Below are positions 24,705 through 33,677 of a DNA stretch of 64,000 nucleotides, piece after piece. A program made the position numbers and the translations under genes. The DNA comes from PALSA-505 sp035308365. Lineage in GTDB: Bacteria > Actinomycetota > Actinomycetes > Streptosporangiales > Streptosporangiaceae. A model generated the notes under the pieces. The model did not search any database. It saw nothing but the letters and a program-made list of their open reading frames with translations, and was not told where the DNA came from. Where the stretch lies: assembly GCA_035308365.1 (NCBI GenBank), contig DATGGU010000012.1:1-64000 (forward strand), given 5' to 3'. Each line of letters opens with the position of its first letter. Positions within the stretch are counted from its first letter, which is position 1.

Positions 24705-25952
24705 ATGACCATCTCCACCGCCATCAGGTGGCCGACCGCCGCCGCCACACCGCGGGCGCCGCTCAGAGCCGGCATCGCGCGGGTGATCTTCGAGCACGCC
24801 CTACGGCGGGTCCCTGTCCGCGTCACCTACCCGGACGGCCGGGTGCTCGGAGCGGGGTCGCTGGCATCGCCCGAATTGGAGGTCGTTCGCCCCGCGGCGT
24901 TTTTGACCCGGCTGGGCCGCGACGCCAAGATCGGGTTCGGGGAGGCCTACATGGCCGGGGACTGGCGGGCCGGGCCCGGCACCGACCTGGCCGACCTGCT
25001 GACACCCTTCGCCTCGCAGCTGACCACCCTGATTCCTCCGGCCCTGCAGCGGCTGCGTGTCTTCGCCGACAGGGCCGTCCCCCATGACCAGGAGAACACC
25101 CTTGACGGCTCGCGCAGCAACATCGCCGCTCACTACGACCTCAGCAACGACCTCTTCGCCGCCTTCCTGGACCCGACGATGACGTACTCCTCGGCGTGGT
25201 TCGGCGACAGCGAGCCCGTGCAGTCCGCAACCCGGCTCGAGGAGGCACAGCTGCGTAAGATCGACGGGATTCTCGACCTCGCGGGCGTCCAGGCCGGCAC
25301 CCGGCTGCTGGAGATCGGCACCGGATGGGGATCGCTCGCCATCCGCGCCGCGCAGCGCGGTGCCCGCGTCACCACGATCACCCTGTCCCACGAGCAGATG
25401 CGGCTAGCCCGTGAGCGGGTGGAATCCGCCGGCCTGTCCGGGCTCGTCGAGGTGCGGGTGCGGGACTACCGCGAGGCCGGCGGCGAGTATGACGCCATCG
25501 TCAGCGTCGAGATGATCGAGGCCGTCGGGGAGGCCTACTGGCCCGCCTACTTCGCGGCCCTGGACCGGCTCCTCGCTCCCGGCGGCAGGGTCGCCATCCA
25601 GGCCATCACCATGGACCACGACCGTTTCCTCGCCACCCGGCGCAGCTTCAGCTGGATCCAGAAATACATCTTCCCCGGCGGCATCATCCCCTCCCTGCAG
25701 GCGGTCGACGACGCCCTTGCGGCCCGCACCACGCTGCGCGTGACGCGGCAGCGTGAGCTCCGCCCGCACTACGCCCGGACGCTGCACATGTGGCGGGAAC
25801 GCTTCCTCGGCCAGTGGCCCCGCATCCACGCCCAGGGCTTCGACGAGACATTCCGCCGCATGTGGGAGTTCTACCTCGCCTACAGCGAGGCCGGCTTCCG
25901 CAGCGGCTACCTCGGCGTCAGCCAGCTCCAGATCACCAGGAAGCCGGCATGA
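24705..25952 (+). CDS. Cyclopropane-fatty-acyl-phospholipid synthase-type methyltransferase
   Basis: A 415-aa SAM-dependent enzyme of the CFA synthase/mycolic acid methyltransferase family. After an N-terminal lipid-binding domain (to about residue 125), the catalytic part has IAAHYDLSNDLFAAFLDPTM, YSSAWF, the SAM-binding LLEIGTGWGSLAIRAA, VSVEMIEAVGE, QAITMDHDRF and WIQKYIFPGG, all standard. It transfers a methylene or methyl group to unsaturated acyl chains of membrane phospholipids. A GAAGGA site precedes ATG 24705. It is third in the predicted light-controlled operon. Confidence 0.93.
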   Translation: MTISTAIRWPTAAATPRAPLRAGIARVIFEHALRRVPVRVTYPDGRVLGAGSLASPELEVVRPAAFLTRLGRDAKIGFGEAYMAGDWRAGPGTDLADLLTPFASQLTTLIPPALQRLRVFADRAVPHDQENTLDGSRSNIAAHYDLSNDLFAAFLDPTMTYSSAWFGDSEPVQSATRLEEAQLRKIDGILDLAGVQAGTRLLEIGTGWGSLAIRAAQRGARVTTITLSHEQMRLARERVESAGLSGLVEVRVRDYREAGGEYDAIVSVEMIEAVGEAYWPAYFAALDRLLAPGGRVAIQAITMDHDRFLATRRSFSWIQKYIFPGGIIPSLQAVDDALAARTTLRVTRQRELRPHYARTLHMWRERFLGQWPRIHAQGFDETFRRMWEFYLAYSEAGFRSGYLGVSQLQITRKPA

Positions 25953-27175
25953 AGCTCAACGGCAAGGTCGCCTGGGTCATCGGCGGATCCAGCGGAATCG
26001 GCGCCGCCGTGGCGCGCGAACTCCTGCGCCGTGGCGCGACCGTCGCGATCTCTGCCCGCCGCAAAGAGCAGCTCCACGACGTTGCCGGCGGGGACATGCT
26101 GGTCCTCCCCGCCGACGTCACCGACGCCGCCGCCATCGCGGCCGCTGCAGCACGAGTCCGGCAGGAGCTGGGCCCGATCGACCTCGCGGTGCTGTCGGCC
26201 GGCTACTGGAAGCAGATGAACCCGGCGGACTGGGACACCGGCGTCTTCGACCAGCACCTCCGGGTTAACCTCGCCGGGATGAGCAACGCCATCGCGGCCG
26301 TGCTGCCCGGCATGCTGCAGCGACACCACGGCGTCATCGCCGGCATCGCGTCCGTGGCCGGCTACCGCGGGCTGGCCGGCGCCGAAGCCTACGGCGCGAC
26401 CAAGGCGGCCCAGATCAACCTGCTCGAGTCCCTGCGCGTCCACCTCGCCCGGACCGGCGTGCAGGTCACGACTGTCTGCCCCGGCTTCGTCCGCACCGAC
26501 CTCACGGCCGGCAACCCCTTCCCCATGCCCTTCATCATCGATCCCGGCCAGGCCGCACGATCCATCTGCGACGGACTGGAGCGTGAGCGCACCGAGATCG
26601 TCTTCCCCGCCCCGATGGCCCTGCTGATGAAGGCCGCGCGCCTTGTCCCCACCCGCGCCTGGACGGCCCTGTGGAAAAGCACCTCGCTGCCTGACACCCG
26701 TCCGGCCGAACACCCCCGGCCAAGACCACCAGAAGCAAAGGACACCATGAAACTGCTCAAGACCGTCGTCGTCGGAAAACCCCTGGACGCGGTGTTCGGC
26801 TATCTCTGCGACTTCACCACGACCACTGACTGGGACCCAGGCACGGTGACCACTGTGCGCCGGGACGGCAACGGCGGAGTCGGCACCACCTACCTCAACA
26901 CCTCAACATTTCTCGGCCGGACGACCCAGCTGACCTACGTCGTCGAGGAACTGGTGGACCACGAACTCATTCAGCTTCGGGGGGAGAACAAGACCGTCAT
27001 CGCCGTTGACACCCTGACCTTCCGGCCCGTGGCGTCCGGAACCGAGGTAACCTACGCCGCCGAGTTCACCTTCAAAGGCCTATCCCGGATGGTCGCCCCA
27101 CTGCTCAAGCCCGCGTTCGAACGCCTCGGCAATCAAGCCGAAGCCGGCATGCGCAAGGCACTGAACCGGCTCTGA
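25949..27175 (+). CDS. SDR dehydrogenase-SRPBCC fusion protein
   Basis: A 408-aa frame starting at ATG 25949 (ATGA overlap with the synthase). Residues 1-245 form a short-chain dehydrogenase: WVIGGSSGIGAAVARELLRR (cofactor motif), VLPADVTDA, GIASVAGYRG (catalytic Ser) and Y-G-A-T-K (catalytic Tyr/Lys). After a Pro-rich linker (TRPAEHPRPRPPEAKD), residues 266-408 form a SRPBCC lipid-binding domain (KLLKTVVVGKPLDAVFGYLC). No stop separates them. ATG 26746 is preceded by AAAGGA, so an independent SRPBCC protein could also be made. The SDR may reduce or oxidise a lipid intermediate held by the SRPBCC domain. Confidence 0.85.
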   Translation: MKLNGKVAWVIGGSSGIGAAVARELLRRGATVAISARRKEQLHDVAGGDMLVLPADVTDAAAIAAAAARVRQELGPIDLAVLSAGYWKQMNPADWDTGVFDQHLRVNLAGMSNAIAAVLPGMLQRHHGVIAGIASVAGYRGLAGAEAYGATKAAQINLLESLRVHLARTGVQVTTVCPGFVRTDLTAGNPFPMPFIIDPGQAARSICDGLERERTEIVFPAPMALLMKAARLVPTRAWTALWKSTSLPDTRPAEHPRPRPPEAKDTMKLLKTVVVGKPLDAVFGYLCDFTTTTDWDPGTVTTVRRDGNGGVGTTYLNTSTFLGRTTQLTYVVEELVDHELIQLRGENKTVIAVDTLTFRPVASGTEVTYAAEFTFKGLSRMVAPLLKPAFERLGNQAEAGMRKALNRL

Positions 27176-27344
27176 CCAAGGTAGTCCCAAACCCGCCGGC
27201 CGCCTCGTCCACGCCTGTCAGCGGCCAGCTCGGGACCACCCGCCAAACGCCCATGACGAGGGTGGGACTCGCCGCTGCCCGCGCTCACGCCTGAGCACAA
27301 CATCGCGGTCCAGCGGTTGTTTTTCAGTTCGCAGAGCGCGAGGG

Positions 27345-27377
27345 GGGCCCTGCCGGCCAGGGCGGCCGGCAGGGCCC
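27345..27377. terminator. Bidirectional hairpin terminator
   Basis: GGGCCCTGCCGGCC (27345-27358) and GGCCGGCAGGGCCC (27364-27377) are exact reverse complements with a 5-nt loop, lying between two convergent genes. Confidence 0.75.
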
Positions 27378-27400
27378 GTTGAGGGATCAGGCTCAGTTAC

Positions 27401-29029
27401 TCAGGGCCCGGTCCATTTCTGCGCCGCGGTGCCGTTGCACTTGTACAGGTCGATCTCGTTTCCGTTGGCGGTGCCGGAGTGGAAGTCGTCCAGGCATTTT
27501 CCGGTTGCCGGGTTCAGATAGCTCCCGTTGGACTGGTGGACCCACTTCTGCGCGCCGGTGCCGTTGCATGTCCAGATGTCGATCTCGTTGCCGTTGACGT
27601 TGGCACTGTTGTGGTTGTCGAGGCATTTCCCGAGCACCGTCAGGGTGTTGCCCGCCGCCGCGGTCCATTTCTGTGCGAGGGTCCCGTTGCACGTGTACAG
27701 TTGAACGTCGTTGCCGTTGGCGGTGCCAGCGTGGGAGTCGTCCAGGCATTTTCCGGCCAAGACGTTCTTGATCGGCCCGGAGTGCACGGTGGACTTGACC
27801 GTCCAGGTGAATGTCGCCGATCCCGTCACCGAGGGCGTGGTGTCGGTTGCGGTCACCGTCACTGTGGAGGTACCCGCGGTGGTCGGGGTGCCGGTGATCA
27901 GCCCAGCCGAGTTGATGTGCAGCCCGTTGGGCAGCCCCGATGCGGAGAAGGCGAGCGGGTTGCTCTCGCTCGAGGAGCCGTTGATTTGCAGGCTGACCGC
28001 CGTGCCAGCGTTGGTGGTCTGGTTACCAGGATTGCTCACCGTGATCGTGTCCACGGGCCGGCAACTGCTCGTGGAGTTGTCCCATTCGGGCTGCTGAGCG
28101 ACTGTGCCCCAGGGCCCGAGCGTCTGGGTGAACAGGTTGGTCCAGGCGCATTTGTCACCGATCTCCTCACCTGAGGCGTCATACCATGCGTTGAGGAACG
28201 GGTCGGTGACCGACTCCATGTATTCGTGGCCACCTACGATCGACCAGCCATCGAACCCGTTCTGCACGAAGTTCGCGCCGCAATTCCCGCCCGCGTCCGG
28301 GATATAGGGCAGGTTCGTCCACGACAGGAGGGTGCCGTTGCTCATCTGGGTCCAGTTGTGGTACGCGCAGTACTGGCTGCCGAACCCGCCGCCGGGGTTT
28401 GTGCCGGACGGGCTGACAACCACGATCTGAGTGTTGTTGTCGATGGTGTAACCCTCACCGGCCAGGAATGACGCATAACTGGCTGCCTCGGCGGCGAGCT
28501 GGGCATCGGTGGCGGACTGAGGGGGATCGGAGCAGGCAACGTTCCAGGTGATGAACGCCTGCCCGGCCGCGGTCGGGAACCCCGGGAACGTGCCGCTGGA
28601 GTCGCCGTACTGGCTGGCGATGGGAGAAATGTTGTCATACACGGACCCCATGCCGTGGTAGTAGTTGTACAGATAGTTCTCGTCGGCACTTCCGTTGCCC
28701 TGTTGGCTGGGACAGGTTGAGCTCCACCAATTGCCCCAGAACAGCAGGTACAATTCAGGGTCCCCCTGGACCGGGCCGCCTTGGTAGAGCAGGTTCCCGC
28801 TGCCAAGCGGCCCCACGTGGTTCTTTACCTTCCGCCACGGGACGGTGACCGCCGGCTTTCCATTCTTCCTGATCGTGACCGGATGGAGCGTGATGCCGCG
28901 CGGGACCAGCACCCGCGCGTGCGGCGCCGCATGCCCGGTCGACGCGTCGGCGATTCCGGCGGCGCCGGCAATGCCGAGCGTGGCGGTGAGCGCTGCCGTT
29001 GCGGCGGCTACGGTCATTTTCCATTTCAT
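27401..29029 (-). CDS. Secreted protein with HE-x-x-E motif, Ig-like and ricin B lectin domains
   Basis: A protein of about 542 aa from ATG 29029 with a signal peptide (KWKMTVAAATAALTATLGIA). Residues about 60-330 form an enzyme-like domain containing ELYLLFWGNWWSS and GGHEYMESVTDP, an H-E-x-x-E-x-x-T-D-P motif that could bind metal. A putative-Ig (PIG) repeat follows (NPLAFSASGLPNGLHINSAG), then a ricin-type beta-trefoil lectin of three QxW repeats (KCLDDSHAGTANGNDVQLYT, QKW; KCLDNHNSANVNGNEIDIWT, QKW; KCLDDFHSGTANGNEIDLYK, QKW). Likely an exported, carbohydrate-anchored hydrolase; substrate unknown. The start is uncertain by about 10 codons. Confidence 0.85.
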   Translation of the reverse strand: MKWKMTVAAATAALTATLGIAGAAGIADASTGHAAPHARVLVPRGITLHPVTIRKNGKPAVTVPWRKVKNHVGPLGSGNLLYQGGPVQGDPELYLLFWGNWWSSTCPSQQGNGSADENYLYNYYHGMGSVYDNISPIASQYGDSSGTFPGFPTAAGQAFITWNVACSDPPQSATDAQLAAEAASYASFLAGEGYTIDNNTQIVVVSPSGTNPGGGFGSQYCAYHNWTQMSNGTLLSWTNLPYIPDAGGNCGANFVQNGFDGWSIVGGHEYMESVTDPFLNAWYDASGEEIGDKCAWTNLFTQTLGPWGTVAQQPEWDNSTSSCRPVDTITVSNPGNQTTNAGTAVSLQINGSSSESNPLAFSASGLPNGLHINSAGLITGTPTTAGTSTVTVTATDTTPSVTGSATFTWTVKSTVHSGPIKNVLAGKCLDDSHAGTANGNDVQLYTCNGTLAQKWTAAAGNTLTVLGKCLDNHNSANVNGNEIDIWTCNGTGAQKWVHQSNGSYLNPATGKCLDDFHSGTANGNEIDLYKCNGTAAQKWTGP

Positions 29030-29134
29030 TTGGTCTATCACCCCTTTGTTGAAGGACAATCGTGAGTTTCATGTGTCTGTGCGGTCACGGCTTTCCTGTC
29101 TTGCCGCAGATGTCGCCACGTACTCTGAGCCAGG

Positions 29135-29266
29135 TCATGCGCCGCGGATGAGAAGCAGGATCGGCAGGCGCTCGGCGAGAACCGCCCGGAGCCCGCGCCA
29201 GGATGGCGCCTTGCCCACCGCCCCCCGGCCGGGGGCCGCCACCGTTGGGCGCGCTTTCGTGATCAT
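29135..29266 (-). CDS. Possible 43-aa small protein
   Basis: A 43-codon frame starting at ATG 29266 with a well-placed GAGGAG site 6 bp upstream. It encodes a basic peptide with a hydrophobic end (VLAERLPILLLIRGA). An in-frame upstream start at 29365 would give 76 residues. It precedes the lectin gene by about 105 bp on the same strand. The function is unknown; the ribosome-binding site is the only support. Confidence 0.35.
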   Translation of the reverse strand: MITKARPTVAAPGRGAVGKAPSWRGLRAVLAERLPILLLIRGA

Positions 29267-29596
29267 GACGTACTCCTCGATGTGGAACCTGCCAGGCGCC
29301 CGGGTGGTCTTGGCCGCTTTACGTCTACGGAGGGCCGATAGCCGTGATTTGATACGGGTGCCCACCGGTTTTTCCGGTGTGGGTCTGCCGGGTCTGCCTT
29401 GCCTTGGCCCGGTTCCGGCGCTTGACGACTGGAGCGGACGTGCAGACGGGCTGGCAGTGTTGCCGGCCGGGCGTGGCTCAGGACCGCGTGCTGGTTGAGC
29501 AGGCCGGGGCTATCGACGCCGGGCGGCCGGGCGCCCCCTCGCTGGCCGGGTCAGACCGGGCAACAGCGGGAACAGATAAGGCTCTCATGACCATGG

Positions 29597-32164
29597 TCAG
29601 CTGGCGATGATGTGGACCTTCCAGGTCTGGCCGCTGCACGGCGTGGATACGATCACCTGGCGGCCCGCGTTGGTGTCGCGGACGGTGTAGCTGGCGGGGG
29701 ATCCGTTGAGCGTCACCCGGTGGATCTGGGCGCTGCCGGGGAGGGTGGCGCCGGCGTGCAGGGTGCACGCCAGGTGGGCGGTGACCGTGGTTGTCCAGGA
29801 GTTGCCGTGGTGGGTGGCAGTGACGTCGATGGAGCCGGTCCCGACCTTGATGTTCGTCCCGCTGACCGAGGGCTGGCCGGGGGGCACGGCTGGCAGCACC
29901 TCGAGCAGGCCGTGGCCGAGCTGCGGGCTGACCCCGAGCTGCTGGTGGACCACCGGCCACAGCACGCCGTAGGTTCCCCAGGCCTGGTTCAGTGAGGAGC
30001 GTTCGTTGAACGGCTGGTCGATGTTGGCGGTGAAGTCGGGTGATGGGCCGATCTCGGGCATCGTGCCGGGCTGCTCGGCGGCGGTGCCGAGCTGCAGCTG
30101 GGCCAGGTCGCTGGTGTAACGCTGCTGCTGGCCGGGGCCGAGCAGGCCGTAGTTGCCCAGGCCCACCGCCATCACGCCGGTGTTGAGTGTGTAAGCCTGC
30201 TGGGTGTGGCCCTGGTAGGTGCCCGGGTCACAGCCAGGCCCGCCCTCGACGTACATGCCGTAGGTGCCCGAGTAGCACGACGTCTGCCGCAGCGCCAGCG
30301 CGGGCAGCGCCTGGGACGGCGGGACCAGGCCCGGCTGCTGCACGCCGCTGGGGTACAGCTCGGCCTCCATCGGGGTGACCCCGGTCCACCAGCGCTGCAT
30401 CAGCTGGGTGTTGCCCGGGTCGGCGAGCGAGTCGGCGAACTGCGGGATGCTGGGCATCCACCAGTCGCGCGAGAATCGTTGCACCATCGCCGCGGCGTGA
30501 CGGCCGGCCCACTGCTGGGTGGCGGTGTCGCCCTTGCTCGCCGCCATGTCGGCCAGGTCGTACAGGCCGCGGATGGTGTACACCGCCACGTCCACCGCGT
30601 CGGCGCCGAGCACGCTGGACTCGACGTTGCCCGATCCATCCGGCCACAGGTCATCATCGCCGTTGGCCAGGCCGATCATGTAGTGCATGTTCTTCTTGAC
30701 GAACCCGTACAACTCGTCACGGAAGGCGTTGTCGCCGGTCCACCGCCACACCATGGCTACCGCGTCCGGGAACTTAGCGGTCTCGTCGATGTCGCCGGGC
30801 TCGTCGTTCAGGCCGAAGTAGACCGACCCGTCGGTGACGGTCTCGTGCACCACTTTGCCCGAGTCGTGGTTGGCGATCATGCTCACCCGGGCCAGGGAAC
30901 GCAGGCCATCCTCGGCGGTCGCGAACTGCCCGGCAGCGAGCAGGGCGAACACCGTGTACTCCTGGTCGGTGGCGAACATCCACGGATAGTCCGGGAACCC
31001 GGCGCCCTCGAAGCGGATACTGCGCACGAACCCGATGGGCGGCGGGTACACGGTGCCCTGCTCGGTGTCGCGGATGTGCAGGTTATCCGCTTGCTGAGTC
31101 AGGTCGGCGAGATCTTGCTTGCTCCAGGTGACGGACTGGGCCAGCATCGGGTCACCGGGCAGCGACACCTGGGTCTGGCTGTCCACCAGCCGCCGCGACG
31201 CGATCTTCGCCGCGAGCTCGGCCGCTGGGTCCGCGCTGGCCAGCTGGAACTGGGCCCGGGCGGCGGCCACTCCCTGGTCCGATCCGGCCACGGTGAACCA
31301 GATCGTCCGGCTGGTGTGCGCGGGCACGCTGACCGCATAGGTCAGCTCACCGCCCGCGCCCTTGCCATAGGCGGTGTCATCGCACCGGAACAGGTCCGGC
31401 TGCGAGCTGACCGGGCAGATGACCGGTGGGTCCTGCGGGCCGCGGAAGGCCGTGCCGGTCGCATGCGATACCGGGGTAAGGCCGCTCGCGCCGACGAGCG
31501 CGGCCCAGGCGTGCGGGGTGGCGTTGGCGACCGGCGGGGTGCCGTTTTCCTCGAACACCAGCTGCTGCCCGTTGAACGATGCCGTGTCGGGCAGGTTGAA
31601 CGTGGTCTGGTCGGGTGTGGTGAACCCCCATGGGTAGGCACTCATCAGCTCGGAATGCGCGTCGACGTTCACCTCCACGTTCGCGGCCTTCGACGGCGCG
31701 GTCAGCGTCAGCCCGAACTCCACCGCACGGCGGCCGTCAGGCGCGAAGTCGGTGCGGGTGATCTTGAGCCCAGCGGTGCCGGGCAGCGCCATCCGCACGT
31801 AACCAAAGCCCGAGGTAAACCTGCTCGCTGGGCCGATCCACTGGCCGTTGATACCGAACCAGATACCATCCAGCAGCTTGATCGGCGGCGTCCAGATGCC
31901 GCCCATCTCACCGCGGGTGTGAAACCCCATCGCCGGATACCGGCCATCTTCGGTGCCAAGCTCATAAGCGCGGTCCCCGGCCGCCACATACCGCCGCAGG
32001 TCAAGCCGCGAACTCACCGACAGCGTGTCACCCGGCGACCCCGGCCGGGCAGCCGGAACGCCGCCAGAAACAGCAGAGGCCCCGGACGTCGCGGCAGCCG
32101 GAGCCGCCATAGCCGCCGTGCAAACGACGGTGAAGATCGTCAAGGCAAACGCCGATCGCCGCAT
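29597..32164 (-). CDS. Secreted (alpha/alpha)6-barrel glycoside hydrolase-like protein
   Basis: An 855-aa exported protein. ATG 32164 is preceded by GGGAGG and followed by a signal peptide (RRSAFALTIFTVVCTAAMAA). Residues about 40-330 form a beta-rich domain (GIWFGINGQWIGPASRF), and residues about 370-730 a helical barrel of the glucoamylase/glucosidase type (PWMFATDQEYTVFALLAAGQ, DIDETAKFPDAVAMVWRWTG, NVESSVLGADAVDVAVYTIR, PFNERSSLNQAWGTYGVLWP). Acidic residues in DIDETAKF and NERSS are catalytic candidates. A C-terminal beta domain follows. The exact GH family could not be named. Confidence 0.78.
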   Translation of the reverse strand: MRRSAFALTIFTVVCTAAMAAPAAATSGASAVSGGVPAARPGSPGDTLSVSSRLDLRRYVAAGDRAYELGTEDGRYPAMGFHTRGEMGGIWTPPIKLLDGIWFGINGQWIGPASRFTSGFGYVRMALPGTAGLKITRTDFAPDGRRAVEFGLTLTAPSKAANVEVNVDAHSELMSAYPWGFTTPDQTTFNLPDTASFNGQQLVFEENGTPPVANATPHAWAALVGASGLTPVSHATGTAFRGPQDPPVICPVSSQPDLFRCDDTAYGKGAGGELTYAVSVPAHTSRTIWFTVAGSDQGVAAARAQFQLASADPAAELAAKIASRRLVDSQTQVSLPGDPMLAQSVTWSKQDLADLTQQADNLHIRDTEQGTVYPPPIGFVRSIRFEGAGFPDYPWMFATDQEYTVFALLAAGQFATAEDGLRSLARVSMIANHDSGKVVHETVTDGSVYFGLNDEPGDIDETAKFPDAVAMVWRWTGDNAFRDELYGFVKKNMHYMIGLANGDDDLWPDGSGNVESSVLGADAVDVAVYTIRGLYDLADMAASKGDTATQQWAGRHAAAMVQRFSRDWWMPSIPQFADSLADPGNTQLMQRWWTGVTPMEAELYPSGVQQPGLVPPSQALPALALRQTSCYSGTYGMYVEGGPGCDPGTYQGHTQQAYTLNTGVMAVGLGNYGLLGPGQQQRYTSDLAQLQLGTAAEQPGTMPEIGPSPDFTANIDQPFNERSSLNQAWGTYGVLWPVVHQQLGVSPQLGHGLLEVLPAVPPGQPSVSGTNIKVGTGSIDVTATHHGNSWTTTVTAHLACTLHAGATLPGSAQIHRVTLNGSPASYTVRDTNAGRQVIVSTPCSGQTWKVHIIAS

Positions 32165-32420
32165 GACGCAACCTCCCTCACGGATCCGGGCCACCCGGAA
32201 GCTGTCCGTAGTGAAGCGCCAACCGCTCTGCCCAGGAACCAGCCACCTCAAACCCCCAACTTCTCCGCAAAGCCACAGTCCGGGCGGCACCACCACCGTG
32301 AACGTGGCGCTCACCCGGTCGAGAACTGCACCTGAACGCGACAAGGCAGCCCTGCCGGTCTTCGGCGCCAAGGCTGACCTGACGATAAGGCGCTGGCCGC
32401 TCGGCCTTGTTCTCCGACAC

Positions 32421-32627
32421 CTACAGCCGGGAGCCGTCGGGTGACAGCAGCACGGAGTTCGGCGTGCTGGGCACCGGGATCGTGCTGGTGACCGGCTTCG
32501 CCGCGATGTTGATGACGTAGACAACATCGCGGCCGTTGCCCGCGGCGTACAGCGTCGAGCCGTCCGGGGAGACGGCGATGCCCCATATGCCCTGGTCGCC
32601 GGATACTGGGATCGCGCCCTCCGGACG
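32421..32627 (-). pseudogene. YVTN beta-propeller fragment
   Basis: The minus strand reads GIWGIAVSPDGSTLYAAGNG, then VVYVINIAAKPVTSTIPVPS and NSVLLSPDGSRL followed by a stop. These are two blades of a YVTN/NHL-type beta-propeller. No start or further blades are present upstream; the remainder seems to have been lost. Confidence 0.65.
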
Positions 32628-32918
32628 CTAGGCCGGGGAAACTTCATAAGCCAGCGCCTCGTTGCGGCAAAGTTGCGGCATCGCGGCGGATCACCTCGCG
32701 CACGCGCCGGGAAGGCCGGCCAGAGTTGCGGCCGGAAGAAATCCGGTAGAAACCCCTGACATGGTGGGAACGGCGGTTCAACTGGCGATGGGGACCACGT
32801 GGTTACGTGCCATGCCTGATGCCGTCACGGAGGGAAGCCGATTCAGGAAATCGGGGCGAACCTGCTTCACGTGATTCCGCGGCTGAGCTATTTTCGTAGG
32901 CGTTGGGGGGAAGGGCAA

Positions 32919-33677
32919 ATGGCTGAGTTACCAGTTCAGCACGCGATCATGGTGCTTGCCATCGAGGGCTTTGGCGCACACGATGCTTATCACCAGGCCT
33001 CATTGCGGAGCGAACTGCTCGCGGTAGCCGAGTCGGCCGCCCGCGACGTCAGCGGGCTGCGCTGGGACGACTTCCGTCTGGTGGATCGTGACGACGGCAG
33101 CTTGATGCTGATCTTGCCGGCGCTTTCACCGGTGGTGAAGCTGGCCGGCCCATTCATCGGCAACCTGAACCGGCGTCTGATGGAAGGCGCACCGGGGGCG
33201 AGCCCGGTCTCGCCGATGCGGCTGCGGGCCGCATTGCACCTGGGCCCGGCTGGTTTAGCCGCGCAGGGCTGGTCCGGTGCCGGAATTGACCTCGCTGCCA
33301 GGCTGATTGACGCTGAACCGGTTGGCCTGGCACTAAGAGCAGCGACGCGGGCCCGTCTGGCGTTCATCGTGTCGGACGAGACACACGAGTCCGTGATCCG
33401 GCATGAGTACCGCCTGATTGACGCCGCGGCGTATGCCGCGGTCCGGTTCGACGCCGGGGGGTTCAGCGGTATCAAAGGCTGGATCACGGTCCCTGGATAC
33501 TCCGCGCCGCCGGGTATAGCGCGCGATCAGGCGCCCAGTGCGGCAGGTGCCGGACCGGAACGTGGGCACCCTGCCACCGGCCACACCGGACCGTACGTCG
33601 CCGCCCAAACGGTTCAGGGCAACGTGATCGGCGTTCAGAACAATACGTTCAATAATCCCGGCTCGGTGCACCTGTGA
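32919..33677 (+). CDS. Class III cyclase-like protein with C-terminal IGVQ motif (system gene 1)
   Basis: A 252-aa protein that opens the nine-gene operon. ATG 32919 follows AAGGGC. Residues 8-195 resemble a class III nucleotide cyclase homology domain: MVLAIEGFGAHD (strand 1, where the usual metal-binding Asp is Glu), VDRDDGSLMLILP (the D-D-G turn), MRLRAALHLGPAG and the AGIDLAARLIDA helix. Some catalytic positions are substituted, so it may bind nucleotide without making cNMP. After a Pro/Gly-rich linker, the last 17 residues (VIGVQNNTFNNPGSVHL) carry an I-G-V-Q-x-N-x-F motif also found near the N-terminus of the next protein. Confidence 0.72.
   Translation: MAELPVQHAIMVLAIEGFGAHDAYHQASLRSELLAVAESAARDVSGLRWDDFRLVDRDDGSLMLILPALSPVVKLAGPFIGNLNRRLMEGAPGASPVSPMRLRAALHLGPAGLAAQGWSGAGIDLAARLIDAEPVGLALRAATRARLAFIVSDETHESVIRHEYRLIDAAAYAAVRFDAGGFSGIKGWITVPGYSAPPGIARDQAPSAAGAGPERGHPATGHTGPYVAAQTVQGNVIGVQNNTFNNPGSVHL

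Noticed and set aside
27401..27780. Tandem repeat or CRISPR-like array suggested by recurring similar blocks
   Set aside because: The repeats are the three QxW units of a ricin B lectin domain, diverged at the DNA level and without spacers.
30206..32335. Open frame of 709 codons on the plus strand opposite the glycoside hydrolase
   Set aside because: Antisense shadow: His/Arg/Gly-rich, no recognisable motif, while the minus strand has a signal peptide and conserved barrel segments.
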